Source: Laetiporus sulphureus 93-53
Taxonomy: Eukaryota > Basidiomycota > Agaricomycetes > Polyporales > Laetiporaceae
DNA length: 64,000 nt
Reading direction: 5' to 3'
NCBI RefSeq assembly: GCF_001632365.1
Contig: NW_024468565.1
Location: 83,711 to 147,710, forward strand
A program made the translations under genes and the position numbers. Below are positions 1 through 10,718 of this stretch, one piece after another; the first letter of the stretch is position 1, and the number at the start of each line of letters is the position of its first letter. The notes under the pieces are model-generated. The model was not told where the DNA came from. It made no database searches and was given only the letters and a program-made list of their open reading frames with translations.

Positions 1-483
1 TCAGGGCTTTGTCATCGGTGCTCGTTTCAGTTCGGAAGTGCTCAGGGCTTCATCGTCGGTGCTTGTTCCAGTTTGAAGGCAGTTAAAGGTTGCTCGTCGG
101 TGCTTGACCAGCACTTTCCAGATATAGAAGGTCCTCGTGCCCCAGCCCAGACCTTCAGCCACTACAGTTCGTGAGTATGGAAGTCACCAATTGCATTCTA
201 CACTCACACACCCCTGCATTTCAGCATTCGACTGTTTCCCGGTCGAAGGCATTTCTACAGTCAAGTCCGACACTCACCGATCCAGAATCTTTGACAATCT
301 GACTCAGTTTCAAGCATCACAGCTGAACGACTCATAGCTGCCCGTCACTGCGTTATCACCTGAAGTTTCCTGCGACCGTGGCTCAAAGGGACTGTGGACG
401 GACAGAGCCCCAGTTTGCCTTCGATCAGTAGGGGTTTGGTTAGGAGTGCTGCTCACAGCCAGGACGTGGTTGAGCATATCAAC
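1..483. repeat. Left arm of inverted repeat flanking the gypsy element
   Basis: This stretch is the imperfect reverse complement of 6353-6835. Position 130 pairs with 6706 and position 483 with 6353, so there is no net length change between the arms. It contains the last codons of the integrase reading frame and is cut by the window edge, so the real repeat is probably longer. Confidence 0.85.
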
Positions 484-968
484 GTTGCTTCAACGATGTC
501 AAGCAGTACAACTGGATTGGTGCCTGTGACTGCGAAATAGGGTGAGCAACCCATGCGTCTTCTAACCATTACTCTTTCCGACCAGAAAATGGAATGTGCG
601 ACTTGACTCCATTTGCGCTCCTCTCCATCAGCAGCCTTGAATAGATCTTGCCGAATGTCGAAATGTGGTTGCTCAACGATTCCATTCACTTGTGAGTTGT
701 AGCCACTTATCCGGATGTGCTTGACGTGATATTTCTTCTCCAGATAGGCTGCTGCTTTTACGAATGGCGTGTCATTGTTGGTTACAATTTCTGATAGCGC
801 CCCCCAGTGACAGAGTATATCTTCGAAAATCCAATCACCGAGGGTCTTTGCCATTTTTGCTCGAAGCATACAGAACTCAGGATAGTGGGTGAGCAAACAC
901 CGACCCTGCACAATGTACTTGAATCCGTTTGAGGGCGGCATATGCATTGTGTCGATATATATCTTCAC
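453..968 (-). pseudogene. Gypsy integrase catalytic core (rve) fragment
   Basis: A 171-residue frame with the retroviral-type integrase core. The first acidic residue lies in YIDTMHM near the start, the second in TNNDTPF, and the glutamate in VNGIVEQ. This is the D,D-E arrangement that catalyses strand transfer of the element cDNA. The frame ends inside the left inverted repeat. It is separated by a frame change from the zinc-binding part upstream (1023-1457), so the integrase as a whole is broken. Confidence 0.8.
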
Positions 969-1022
969 AAATATCGGGGCTGGAATCGCAACAATCGGTG
1001 GAATGAGAATCTGGTGAATCTG

Positions 1023-1457
1023 TCACTTTTGACATATTACACAAGTCTTGACGAACCAAGCGATGTTGGCCATGACGTCCAGCCACCAAAAGCATTCGCG
1101 AATTAACGACCGAGTCAGAAAAATGCCTCGATGTCCAAGTTTGTCATGTGCTCCAGCGAGGACCCGCAGTCGGTTTTCTGGTAATATGACTAGCTTGTGC
1201 GATCCTTGTCCATCTTTCCTCCAGAGACGTCTGTCGCATTTGAAGAAGTGGACCGCATACTTGAGCATTCGATCATATTCTTTGTCCGAGTAATTCTCCG
1301 GTTGCTGCAACATTTCTAGCCAGTCAGTAATTAGAGCAATAAGATGGTCATTCCATCTGGCTTGTGCAGATCGTGAAATGTCCTTGTAGCTGACCACCTT
1401 CAGGTCCTGAGTATTTTGCATGGTTTCTAATCCATCATCATTTTGAGTTAGAAGCAC
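1023..1457 (-). pseudogene. Gypsy integrase N-terminal zinc-binding region
   Basis: The C-terminal half has an HHCC-type zinc-binding arrangement: histidines in AHDKLGHRG and the cysteine pair in CVICQK. This precedes the catalytic core in gypsy integrases. The upstream part (YAVHFFKCDRRLWRKDG and neighbours) matches the usual linker between RNase H and integrase. The frame closes just before the core, so the domain is present but disconnected. Confidence 0.75.
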
Positions 1458-1541
1458 AAAAACTGATTGCGTGGCTGGCTCCTCTTCCGTTCTGAAAAAT
1501 CGACCATTCTCGGTCGACGGCAGATTGCTCGGAAGCTGTGC

Positions 1542-2285
1542 TCAGGGAAGCACTTGATGCATAAAGCCGTTCATGCGATCCACCCAGTCATTGAAGTTGG
1601 TGTCCTCGATCAGCTCTGGTGGTGGGTCGCCTTGCTGTCTCGGTCGGTGTGATAATCCATCTAGACCATGCATGACTCCTGGGATGTGGACTAGTCGGAA
1701 CTGGTACATGAGCATCGCAATGACCCAACGATTAGCGCTTGCACTCGGAGCAATGTCTGGGTTCTGCAACATGCCCTTAATGTACTTTGCATTCACTTCG
1801 ACTATCAGGTTGCAAATGCTGATTAGATAGACCTTGAGTGCTCGCAATGCACGATATAGATCGTAGAGCTCGAGCTTCGATTGCGAAAACCTCTTCTCAT
1901 GATCGTTGAGCGTGATAGACCCAAACCGATTGAAAAACCACTTTTTCGATCTGTCAGTTGCACCTTGGCACAACTGATATCTGACTGCGATCAGAGACGT
2001 GTCCACTGCAAGAATAACTGGTGCTGACAAGTCGTAATCAATTGCTCGCAAAGCTGGCGACTCCAATAATGCCTGCTTCAGGTCTTCCATCGCTTTGAGC
2101 TGCACCTTGTCGAATTCGAATGAAACTCCTTTTTGAGTAAGCTGCACAAGTGAGTGCGCTCGCTTTGCAAAGTCCCTGATAAAGATCCTCGCAACTCCGA
2201 TCGTGCCTAGAAAAGCTCGAACTTTCGATAGGTCCTTGCATGGGCCCCAATTTCTGACTGTCCAGACTCGCGATTCATCTGGCAA
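1542..2285 (-). pseudogene. Gypsy RT connection and RNase H region
   Basis: A 247-residue frame beginning in the RT thumb/connection (RAFLGTIGVARIFIRDFAK) and running into an RNase H-like domain. An Asp-containing strand is visible (VILAVDTSLIAVRYQL), followed by a glutamate and aspartate-bearing stretch in KLELYDLYRALRALK. RNase H removes the RNA strand during cDNA synthesis. It is continuous in order with the RT at 2430-3095 but in a different frame. Confidence 0.75.
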
Positions 2286-2429
2286 TCATCCAATTGGAGT
2301 ACACCTGTGTCCGACAACCGTGATCTCTTCGGCACATAGTGTTAACTTCGTTCCCGAGAAGGTACCTCCAGCATACTTCATTTGCTGCACAATGTGATTA
2401 AGATTCTGGAAGTGTTCCCAGATGAATCG

Positions 2430-3095
2430 TCAAATGCCATCGTTGCCTGCGATCATCTCGAAGCTTCCATCCAAATTGAGATATCTAGTCACTGGACCTT
2501 TGACTGGGACATCATCGATGTACGGCATGGTGAATGCAGGGATTTCTGATTGCAAAATGTACATGACATCATCGTGAAAGATCGGCACCGAGTTTGTCCA
2601 TCTCATCGGAAGGGTGACGAGTCGCAAAGCACCAAAAGGCATCTGGAACATGGTGAGGTCACGTGATGTCTCCGCTATGAGTCTCTCATCGTATCCAACA
2701 TATAGATCGAGCATGGCTCCACAGGCGTGACCGCTGAACTGCTCTGCTAGATGCTTTGAAGTCGGCGTAACTCCTGAGTGCTGGATTGTGATGACGTTAA
2801 GTGGTTCGAGACTGTGAACAAGTTGCAGAGACTTTTCATCCTTCTTTATGATGCAGAACCATCGCGATCGATATAAGAAGTTTGAGAGCTCGTAGACTCT
2901 GGCATCCAGCTTCTTCTTGATAATCGCGCAGACTTCCTTGTAAATGTCCGGTGGAATCGGAATGTTCCGCTGAACCCATGGCTGATGTGGGATGACTGAA
3001 AAATCGATCGGTGGGAAATACTGCAACTTGAATCGTCCTTGCTCGGAATCGCTCTGATCGAATGCCTGATTGTGCAGACACATGAATGCGTGCAT
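2430..3095 (-). pseudogene. Gypsy reverse transcriptase palm and fingers
   Basis: A 221-residue frame with the typical start of gypsy RT (RSRWFCIIKKDEKSLQ), a central MLDLYVGYDERLIAE segment, MPFGALR, and the YIDD catalytic box in MPYIDDVPVKG. The YIDD aspartates coordinate metal in the polymerase site. The frame ends soon after the box and further RT sequence is in another frame. The sequence just upstream (about 2846-3280, other frames) probably holds the pre-RT linker. Confidence 0.8.
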
Positions 3096-3637
3096 GAGAG
3101 CTCACTCTTCTGACCATAAGAATTCTGGCTGGTGCACCACATCCAAAGCCTCCATGCGTTCCTTCGTATAGTGACCGATTGGAAAGAATGGAGCCGGCCG
3201 CTCTGGAAGCTTAGATAGGTGTCGCAAAGGATCTCCAACGATTCGTCGAACGATTCAGAATTGCTCAGGTACCGATGCAATTACTGGTCGAGTTTTTAGC
3301 ATGACTGGCTTGTACTTTTTCTTGATCACAGCATAGCCTGCTCTCGAGCTTGACTCTAGATCGCAATTGTGACCTACGATCGTCTGTAGCAGTCACGAAG
3401 TTGAGGTTCGAGGGGTCAGGCAAAAACCTGAGGTGACTGTGTACAACGATGATACTGCATCAAGGGCCTGTCCTGAGGCTCACAAATGGCTTGACTGAAC
3501 GGAAACAGAATCGGAAGATACGACTGGGGAATAGGCTGATATAATAGGGGTATTTGTGCTGCTTACATCAATGATTAATGCCATCCCACTGCTTTCGGTA
3601 CTCATATCTTCCACTAGTGAAAACCCAGATCCTTCGA

Positions 3638-4246
3638 TCACAAATGCTGTGCCCTGACTCGTGGTGGTCCTCTTGGTATTGTAGGCATCGTTGCGACTCT
3701 TCCTGTGTTGGGACATACGATTATAACTGTCTGATTCTCATCGAAGAAGTTGCGCACCACACTCTTGGTGAGCACGTCAAATGGTCGTCCTAAAAGAATA
3801 TCGTATGCGGCTGTGCGAATGACGTGGATTTGCAAGTAGAGGACGATATCTCTGACTTAGAATGGTACGTTGCGAATGAGTCTGAGCGACTGGTCGACTT
3901 CTCCGTTCGCAGACTGCATGCTGAGCTTTATTGTCAGATCGTAAATAAGCTCCAGCGAGAGGCAGACATCTTCCGACATTGCGACAATCTGGCATCCTGG
4001 ATCTAGGATCGCCTGTACTCGCTCCTTGTTATCGACGAGGGCGACTATCGATCGCAATGCATGCGAGTCTTTTGCGACTGTCAACTGTTCTGGCTCTTCT
4101 CCAATGTGAACGTGCTTCAAGTAGGCATCATATGGATCAGGAATGACTGATCCCATTGCTGCTAAAGGCTCCCCTTGACAGGTGAACTCTTCCTCCTGTC
4201 CAATTGTAGAACCGCTGTCTTCCGCATTCTCGAAGATCGTCGCCAT
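3638..4246 (-). pseudogene. Gypsy aspartic protease, split in two frames
   Basis: The minus-strand frame 3857-4246 contains VQAILDPGCQIVAMSE, an active-site loop of the DxG type with proline in place of Ser/Thr. The next frame, 3638-3835, continues with AAYDILLGRPFDVLTKS and CPNTGRVATMPTIPRG, the C-terminal part of the same domain with its flap and ILLGR motif. The two pieces are joined by a frameshift near 3850. The enzyme would process the Gag-Pol polyprotein if intact. Confidence 0.7.
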
Positions 4247-4670
4247 TCCAGTCGCACCTGGAGGTACTACTCACTTTGGATGTGCATGCTTCATGATACT
4301 TGTTGCGCACGTCTGGCAATATCGACAGCAACTCCTCCATGGACAATGTTACTGCTGATGACTTCATCGATCGCACGAAAACTGTAGTCGCAAGCTCCGG
4401 CTGGTAGACTGGCGGTGCATTGCAATAAGCTGCATCTCGTGCTCCAGGCTTTGGTGCTTGCCCGAAATTACACGTGTTTGGTGGAACATATACTGCATCT
4501 CGGACTGATCGGTAAGGATGCTCTGGAACTGGGTCTGCGACTACTGGCATAGACGAACTCGGTGCGCTCTCAGTGGCCTTCTCTGGCTCCGCCTGAGGCT
4601 TCTGCTGTTCGGGTGCCTTCTCAGACTGTGCTGGCTTTGTGGCTGCTCCTGCCGGTCGCCTCGGTGGCAT
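4137..4670 (-). pseudogene. Pol leader, Pro/Ala-rich, upstream of gypsy protease
   Basis: Starts MPPRRPAGAATKPAQ and continues low complexity in Pro, Ala, Glu and Lys, then MEELLSILPDVRNKYHE, a short helical motif commonly placed before the protease in Agaricomycete gypsy pol frames. It overlaps the protease frame and sits downstream of the zinc-knuckle end of gag (4932). No catalytic residues are expected here. Confidence 0.6.
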
Positions 4671-4931
4671 ATGAACTCCATCGAAGACTGGTCACGATCA
4701 CTTTAGATTGAACAACTCTTGCTCCAGAGCTTCGATCCTATCTTCTGCACCTATCGAGAATGAGCTGGCTTTGTCTTCCAAGACCTCAAATAGATTCGCT
4801 GCTGAGACCGATGGCATGACTGGGGTCTGGTTGCGCCTGTGCCACTCATAAATCTGATCACGAATCGTGATGCCTGGAATTGTGTGAGGGATGAAGGTGC
4901 TGTTCGGTAGGACAACTTTTCTGACTGCATT

Positions 4932-5510
4932 TCACATGCACTTGCTGCTCTTTATGTCCTCCTCAACGTGCTTGCATGTTCCGATCATACCTCTGGCTTC
5001 TCCGCAATAGTGGCAGAATCCACTCGCATTTCCATTTGTGACTGGTGATCTGCTTGCTGCCACAGTTTGACTCCCATTCTGCTTCACAATTCCCCCCGTC
5101 GCAGCTGCTGTGAGCATCTGAACTGACTTGACCAAGCTTTCGATGAGCAAGGAAATATCCTCGCTCTTGATCGCAGATGGGCTGCTAGTCGAAGCAGTCA
5201 CATTTGACTTTACTGTGGTCAGCCCTGCGCTAGTGCCATGCAACACAAACTTTGCTGCCTCGTAGACATCATTTACTGAGTAGGGATCATCTGGATAATG
5301 GTCTGGCTGCTTCAGCTGTAGGCATTGCGAAATCCGATTCCATAGCTCCAGTGGAAATCCTCGAACGAATGCACAATTGTGTTCCGAGTCCGAAACGTGA
5401 GTCTTTCCAATGAGAAATGAGGTGATGGCTAGGAACTCTCGATGATAGTTTCCTAGTTCAGCGATGGTCTGAATTCCCAGTCGGGCTCGCTCTCCAACTA
5501 AGAGATCCAT
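4932..5510 (-). pseudogene. Gypsy gag, C-terminal half with altered zinc knuckle
   Basis: A helical capsid-like region (RGFPLELWNRISQCLQL and similar) is followed by a Ser/Thr-rich linker and a cysteine/histidine cluster, FCHYCGEARGMIGTCKHVEE. This resembles a CCHC nucleocapsid knuckle but lacks normal Gly-His spacing. It continues the frame at 5514-6065, with only a stop or frame change between them. Confidence 0.65.
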
Positions 5511-5513
5511 GTC

Positions 5514-6065
5514 TCACACTTTCCACTTTCGCTCCGTATCTGCCCCTGGATACAGCTCCTGGATGGCTTGTCGCAAATTGACATAGGTCTTCGTTCGATC
5601 GGTATATTCAGGAAGCGACTCAACGAGATCGGCAACATCTATATTGAGGTAACGTTTCATCCATAACTTCTTTTCCGCTTCGGTGTTTACTTGACAATGC
5701 ATAAATAGGATTTCTAGGTCGTCGAAGAAGCGAAAGAGAGTTCTTGGCTGATCGAGATCGAAGGTAGGTGCCGATCGATCACCACGGAACAGCATCTGAT
5801 TGGTTATTACAGTTTCCATCATAACTGTGGCTGTGATGGTCGATAAATTAGGTGTTTGAGATGGGTTCTTGACTGGATTCGATGCTTGTTTGGCTGCAAA
5901 AGCTGCTTCTAGCTCGTCTAGAAGGGTTCTAAGCAGAATTTCTTGCGACGAAGCCTTGGAAATGTGTTCCGACTGAGCTTCTATTGTCGAAGACTCGGAC
6001 GAATGGTGCAATAGCGGGGTAAGCGAACTAAGTGGACTGGGGGTTCTAGAAGCTGGTGATGTCAA
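5514..6065 (-). pseudogene. Gypsy gag, N-terminal half
   Basis: A 183-residue frame. It has a Ser/Thr-rich start (SPASRTPSPLSSLTPLLHH), a short coiled-coil-like helix (LLDELEAAFAAKQ), then a capsid-like helical part (RTLFRFFDDLEILFMHCQV, KKLWMKRYLNIDVADLVES). The order and composition match gag of Agaricomycete gypsy elements. It is followed at once by the frame at 4932-5510. Confidence 0.65.
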
Positions 6066-6352
6066 TCGCGAAGCTGAGAAATGTGTTTCGAATGACAGAG
6101 ATGGTCGAAAATTGGCTAAGTGTGGTCGGCCTTCTTCTGCTCACTGGAATCTGGCCCTCTGAAACTCGTGAAGTCGCCTAAGTCTTTGATTGAATGACAA
6201 GAAGACTTCTTTGTCCAATGTTTCACCTATTGTGGTAATCCCGACCCTGTTTCAAGGGGATACCAAACTCCTTCTTCGGTTTCTGATCGTAAGGCTGATG
6301 ACTCGGTGCTGTGGAACTTTAAATCCTCTCCACCCCTCATGGTGGGCTCTAG

Positions 6353-6835
6353 AAATGATATGCTCAACCGCATCCTGGCCGTGAGCAGCGCTCCTAACCA
6401 AACCCCTATTAGTGGAAGGCAAACCAGGGCTCTGTCCATCCGTGGTCCCTTTTGGCTACAGTCGCAGGAAACTTCAGATGATAATGCAGTGACGGGCGGC
6501 CACGAGTCGTTCAGCTGTGATGCTTGAAACGGAGTCAGATTGTCAAAGGTTCTGGATCGGTGAGTGTCGGACTCGATTGTATGGATGCCTCTGACTGGGA
6601 AACAGTCGAATCTGGAATACAGGGGTGTGTGGGTGTAGAATGCGATTGGCGACTCCCGTACTCATGAACTGTAGTGGCTGAAGGTCTGAGCTGGGGCACG
6701 AGGACCTTCTATATCTGGAAAGTGCTGGTCAAGCACTGATGAGCAACCCCTAACTGCTTCCAAACTGGAATGAGCGCTGACGACGAAGCCCTGAGTGCTT
6801 CTGAACTGGGTCAAGCACCGATGACGAACCCCTAA
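6353..6835. repeat. Right arm of inverted repeat flanking the gypsy element
   Basis: Imperfect reverse complement of 1-483, colinear over its whole length. Landmarks are CTCATGAACTGTAGTGGCTG here and its complement around 158-177. Its outer part runs into the minisatellite at 6720-6965. Confidence 0.85.
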
Positions 6836-6965
6836 CTGCTTCTGAACTGGAACGAGCGCCGATGACGAAGTCCTGAGCACTTTCGAACTGGGTCAAGCAC
6901 CGATGATGAACCTCTAACTGCCTCTGAACTGGAACGAGCACTGACGATGAACTCCTGGATGCTAG
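6720..6965. repeat. Minisatellite, about 78-bp period made of two related halves
   Basis: About three degenerate copies of a roughly 78-bp unit. Each unit has two similar halves built around CAAGCACCGATGACGAAC and GAGCGCCGATGACGAAG. The minus strand is open through it and gives repeated peptides such as FVIGARSSSEAVRGSSSVLD, but this is probably a by-product of a period divisible by three. The left inverted arm (1-120) carries the same repeat. Confidence 0.8.
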
Positions 6966-7720
6966 TGAGGCTACGGGATCCGATGGAGATGGAATCCTGG
7001 TTTGAGACTCGTGACTGGTGGCATGCAGGCAAAATGCGATGGCGTGAGATATGAGAATGCGATAATGTGACTTATCTGGCTGAAACTTGAGTCGAGCTAG
7101 AGGCCACTACTGAGAGTGCTGCCCCTCTCGGTGTCAAGAATCTCTGAGATGTAGAACATGATCGCAATAGATGTAGACGTAGTCAGGCACGACACCCTAG
7201 CATAGACAAGATGAGAACTGAGTACTGCTGCATGGGGAACTTCATCTAAAACTCTCTTATTATTCCTATGTACAGTGTAGATTATATAGTGAATCGAAAA
7301 TGAGCCAGCTCAGTCACTGAAACATGTTTCCGATCATGCATTGTGTTTCCGATCCATTGAAACCTGTTGCAGAGCTCGTCCCTGCCCCCTCTCCATATCA
7401 TACATTCGGCAAACTGGAAGTCCTGCCCTGCCAGGGTTTGTCAGTCCACTACCCAGTCGTGTTCTGCTTTCACGCTGCCCCTTGTAATTGGCTATGCTTC
7501 CTCGTGGCTCGCTCATTATTTTCACGCCTCATGTTCACCTTCTGACCCCTTCATGCGGTGCCGTATTTCCAGGCTGTCAGTAAGGTCTTCTTTGCCCACT
7601 TTGGACTGTTCTAGCTCAGTGTTTGTCTTTCCAGATCGTGGTGACTCGCTATTCAATTGTGCGATAGTTGGACACAGTTTCTGGCATTTTCTGGTCGCAG
7701 AATATCTCGGTGCGTATCAG
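6966..7720. other. No gene seen between the gypsy element and the LTR pair
   Basis: Short AT-rich stretch near 7245-7290 with no recognisable coding region. The open frames at 7324-7723 on both strands lack conserved motifs. Confidence 0.5.
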
Positions 7721-8451
7721 TGACATCATTGATGATCAGCTAAGCACTCAAGGATCTTATTGATTGTAGGCACCAATTGCCACATCACATGATCCACAAG
7801 GTAGCGCCCTATCAAGCACCCCTGGCACGTGACCTTAAGAGATGCCCAAGCACATGACATCCTGATAGCTGCTCAATAGGCTCGGGCATAGGCACAGGAC
7901 ACTGAGGTCTGGATTGGTAAGGAGGTCAGCCTTATACCTCATGGCTGAGACAGCACACTGACGGAATGCCGCACAGACCATGACCTTATCTATAAGTCTA
8001 CGGCCCATCAATGACCACGTAGTATTTACTAGTAGGTACATTGTTATTGGCTGTAGCACATTATGCATTATGTCCATACATAGTAGGTAGCCAAGGACCT
8101 CATAGATACTAGGATACCAGAGGACCTCACCCCTACATGTATATATATATGCCTCTATGCGACTGGGCTATTCCCCAGTCTTATTTATCTATTTCTCTCA
8201 TCCATCGTGGCTTGCTGCAACCCTTCATCTCTGAGTCAGCTCGACAGTGAGGCCTATCACCACTCACTTGTCCTTAGCCTATCATTGGCTGATAGGGGGC
8301 TCACCACCCTTTTATGATGGATCTGGAGTCACCGCTCCAAGTGGAACCCTGGGGCCTTACAAGGCACTCAGTATAAAGGTCACTCATGAGTGGGTCATAT
8401 GTGAAGCATCCACGGACTTCATGTCATGTGTGGCAAAGCTTAGCCGTGACA
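7721..8451 (+). repeat. Left LTR-like direct repeat
   Basis: Matches 10929-11656 from TGACATCATT to AGCTTAGCCGTGACA. Most mismatches are transitions, and several fall where one copy has CA or TG and the other has CG, or CA in one and TG in the other, as expected from decay of methylated CpG. Confidence 0.8.
8136..8190 (+). promoter_or_regulatory. TATA-like LTR promoter
   Basis: An alternating TA stretch (TATATATATATG at about 8141-8151) is followed 20-40 bases later by a pyrimidine-rich start region (TATTCCCCAGTC, TTTCTCTCATCC). The second LTR has the same arrangement with a shorter TA run near 11347. This gives the element its plus orientation. Confidence 0.45.
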
Positions 8452-8536
8452 TTTGAATAAGACTCAACCACCTGCCTTCAGCCTCAGGCTGACCGTGAGG
8501 AGTGACCTGAGGATCCTTTGAGGACCAGGCACTTTT

Positions 8537-8564
8537 AGACCTGAGCAGGTCTTTAAACTGCATC
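8537..8564 (+). repeat. Hairpin module 1
   Basis: Stem AGACC/GGTCT, loop TGAGCA, then TTAAACTGCATC. Loop GCA could pair with the downstream TGC. Confidence 0.55.
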
Positions 8565-8944
8565 ATTTTTGCTCAGAGATATTCCGCCCGAGAGCAGGGC
8601 TTTTTCCACATCACTTCCTCCACAATTCCTATGACTCTACCCACTGTAAGCCGCTCACTGCCTACAAGAGGTATCAGCACATGTTGCTTCCTTCACACCT
8701 CCATGAGGGTGAACAGCCAGGAATCATTCGGTGTTCGCTGGGGTCAAGATCTAGGAGTGGGTCCATGGATTGAAGGATCTTTGAGATTATTAGACAAGGC
8801 GTAGCATACCTGTGTCGATTATAGGAATATACTTTAGGGCCCCTGATAAAGCCATCGTGCATCAAGCGATCTTACCTAAAGCTGGTCCACTCAAAAGCTT
8901 CACCCTACACAAAAAACACTTCGAGTATTCGTGACCGTGTCTCT

Positions 8945-8993
8945 GAGGACCTATGCGCATGTCCTCGATAGAAGAAAAAATAAACTGCGAGCA
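8945..8993 (+). repeat. Hairpin module 2
   Basis: Six-pair stem GAGGAC/GTCCTC, loop CTATGCGCAT, then an A-rich spacer and TAAACTGCGAGCA. Loop CGCA is complementary to downstream TGCG. Confidence 0.65.
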
Positions 8994-9523
8994 AACATCC
9001 TACATCTTGATGAAGATCAAAAAGTGAGCCTAGAACAAGTCCGAAGACCTCGACCAAAACCCGTTATCAATGTAGATTGAAGAATTCATATAGGATAGGG
9101 GTCATACATCCTGCATGCTAGCCTGGAATGCTACCAGTTTAAACCTTTGCATGCAAAAGAGTGTGTCTAGTCAGCACACCTTCTGTTCAAAAACATTCTG
9201 CGGAATGAACAGTGCAAGTTGAGAAGAACTCATCCAAGCACATGGTAGTCTTTTGACTATTAACTGTGGGCAGATAAAGAACGACACGAAGAATAGTTCA
9301 ACATTGGAAAAAATGGGGATACTATGAGAAACACTCATTCCAAGTCTTACGCAATAAAAAATTGTGCAACCAAGGCACATATTGAATCGAAAAACTGCCA
9401 CCCATTGCGTTTGGAATGCAACACTGTTGTGCATCTTTGTTCAAGCAATCTACCAGTCAAGCGATCCGATTTGCATGTCTAAAGAGTGGATCCTGGCACT
9501 TGACCACAGGAGTCCTGCCAGAA

Positions 9524-9552
9524 GACCTAGTGCAAGTCAGAATAAACTGCAA
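9524..9552 (+). repeat. Hairpin module 3
   Basis: Three-pair stem GAC/GTC, loop CTAGTGCAA, then AGAATAAACTGCAAAC. Loop TGCA can pair with downstream TGCA. Confidence 0.45.
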
Positions 9553-10296
9553 ACCTGCTGAACACATCCAATTTTTTGATTCCCCCCCACCCACCCTATA
9601 ATTGTTTTCTATTCATTTTCTCCCTTGGGTCGCCCCTCGCACGTCACCCAGGAGTGCGTGGCTGTGGGTGATTAGACCCAGGCAGATCTTGCCTAGTGCC
9701 AGCTCGCTCCCAGAGAAGAGCTTGGCAAGGAGTGGGTAATATAGGTATATAGGCATGTGCGTAACGTAGTGAAGCACAATGACCTGATCTCCATGGGTGA
9801 CCATTAGGCGTAGGCCAAAGGCTATGCTCCTTCGAACCTGTGAGGAGGATTCATGCTATGTTAGACATGCATCAACTAGCATAAAACTATGGCACCTGGA
9901 TTAGAGAACCTGTACCACCCTTGACCATTGAGAAAAGGATATAAGACCTTGGAAGGCTGAAGGGCAAGCTGCACATGTGGAATGTAGCAGCACATCTCCC
10001 CTCCCTGAACCTTCAAGGCTTATTCACAGATAGGCACGAAACTGGCCGTGACTGTTGGGAAAGCCACAGGCTGGTTACTAGCCATAGTTCGTATAGCCAA
10101 ATCTGAAGTACCACTTTTAGCTCCAATTTTATGCCTCAAATCAACCAGCTGAGTCATACGAAAAGACCGATGAACTCGTGGACAAGATGGATCATGCAAG
10201 AGTTTTGCAAGATAAATGCCACTCTGCATCTTATCACATCTCAATGACCACTCGCCACACTACGCGTGAACACGATCACTGGTTAGATCAAAAATA

Positions 10297-10336
10297 GAAA
10301 GGAAATAGGCACACCTTTCCAATAAGAAACTGCAGC
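10297..10336 (+). repeat. Hairpin module 4
   Basis: Six-pair stem GAAAGG/CCTTTC, loop AAATAGGCACA, then CAATAAGAAACTGCAGC. Confidence 0.55.
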
Positions 10337-10376
10337 TTATGCATCACACCCTGACACAGTGCTGTAACAAGCTGAG

Positions 10377-10407
10377 AGCCTCCTAAGCATGAGGTTAAAC
10401 TGCAGAT
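10377..10407 (+). repeat. Hairpin module 5
   Basis: Stem AGCCTC/GAGGTT with one G-T wobble, loop CTAAGCAT, then TTAAACTGCAGATC starting inside the stem. It lies five bases before module 6. Confidence 0.55.
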
Positions 10408-10411
10408 CCCA

Positions 10412-10450
10412 GGTCCTATGCGCAAGACCAGAGAAAAAACTGCGAGCACC
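10412..10450 (+). repeat. Hairpin module 6
   Basis: Stem GGTC/GACC, loop CTATGCGCAA, then AGAGAAAAAACTGCGAGCACC. Loop CGCA is complementary to TGCG. Confidence 0.65.
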
Positions 10451-10575
10451 ACCTCAAGCAAGCAACTTGAAGGGATCTCAAAGGGTTTGAGTGCAGCCCT
10501 ATAGGAATGAAAAACACATCAAAAGCCAGATCCTCCCACCAGCATTGATACTGGTCTTGGAGACATTAGAGGCAC

Positions 10576-10603
10576 CTCCACGCTCAGGAGTATAAACTGT
10601 CAG
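10576..10603 (+). repeat. Hairpin module 7
   Basis: Stem CTCC/GGAG, loop ACGCTCA, then TATAAACTGTCAGC. It directly abuts module 8. Confidence 0.5.
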
Positions 10604-10604
10604 C

Positions 10605-10640
10605 CTGACTGCGATGTATGTCAGAACAAACTACCAGCAC
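10605..10640 (+). repeat. Hairpin module 8
   Basis: Five-pair stem CTGAC/GTCAG, loop TGCGATGTAT, then AACAAACTACCAGCACC. Here the downstream triplet is TAC and the loop contains GTA, so the proposed loop pairing is kept. Confidence 0.6.
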
Positions 10641-10674
10641 CCGCATGGTCAATTCCCAGCCATAGTGATCTCAC

Positions 10675-10713
10675 AGACCTATGCGCAAGTCTACAGGAAT
10701 AAACTACAAGCAC
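10675..10713 (+). repeat. Hairpin module 9
   Basis: Stem AGAC/GTCT, loop CTATGCGCAA, then ACAGGAATAAACTACAAGCACC. The loop-to-TAC pairing is not possible in this copy. Confidence 0.6.
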
Positions 10714-10718
10714 CAAAA

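Larger units (their letters stand above)
1..6835 (-). mobile_element. Degenerate Ty3/gypsy retrotransposon, gag-pol on minus strand
   Basis: Reading from high to low coordinates on the minus strand gives gag, a proline-rich pol leader, aspartic protease, reverse transcriptase, RNase H, integrase zinc finger and integrase core. This PR-RT-RH-IN order is that of Ty3/gypsy elements. The frames are broken by numerous stops and shifts, so it cannot make a full polyprotein. The flanking repeats (1-483 and 6353-6835) are reverse complements of each other instead of the direct LTRs expected for the class. The left arm runs off the window. No convincing primer binding site or target-site duplication was found. 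Confidence 0.85.
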
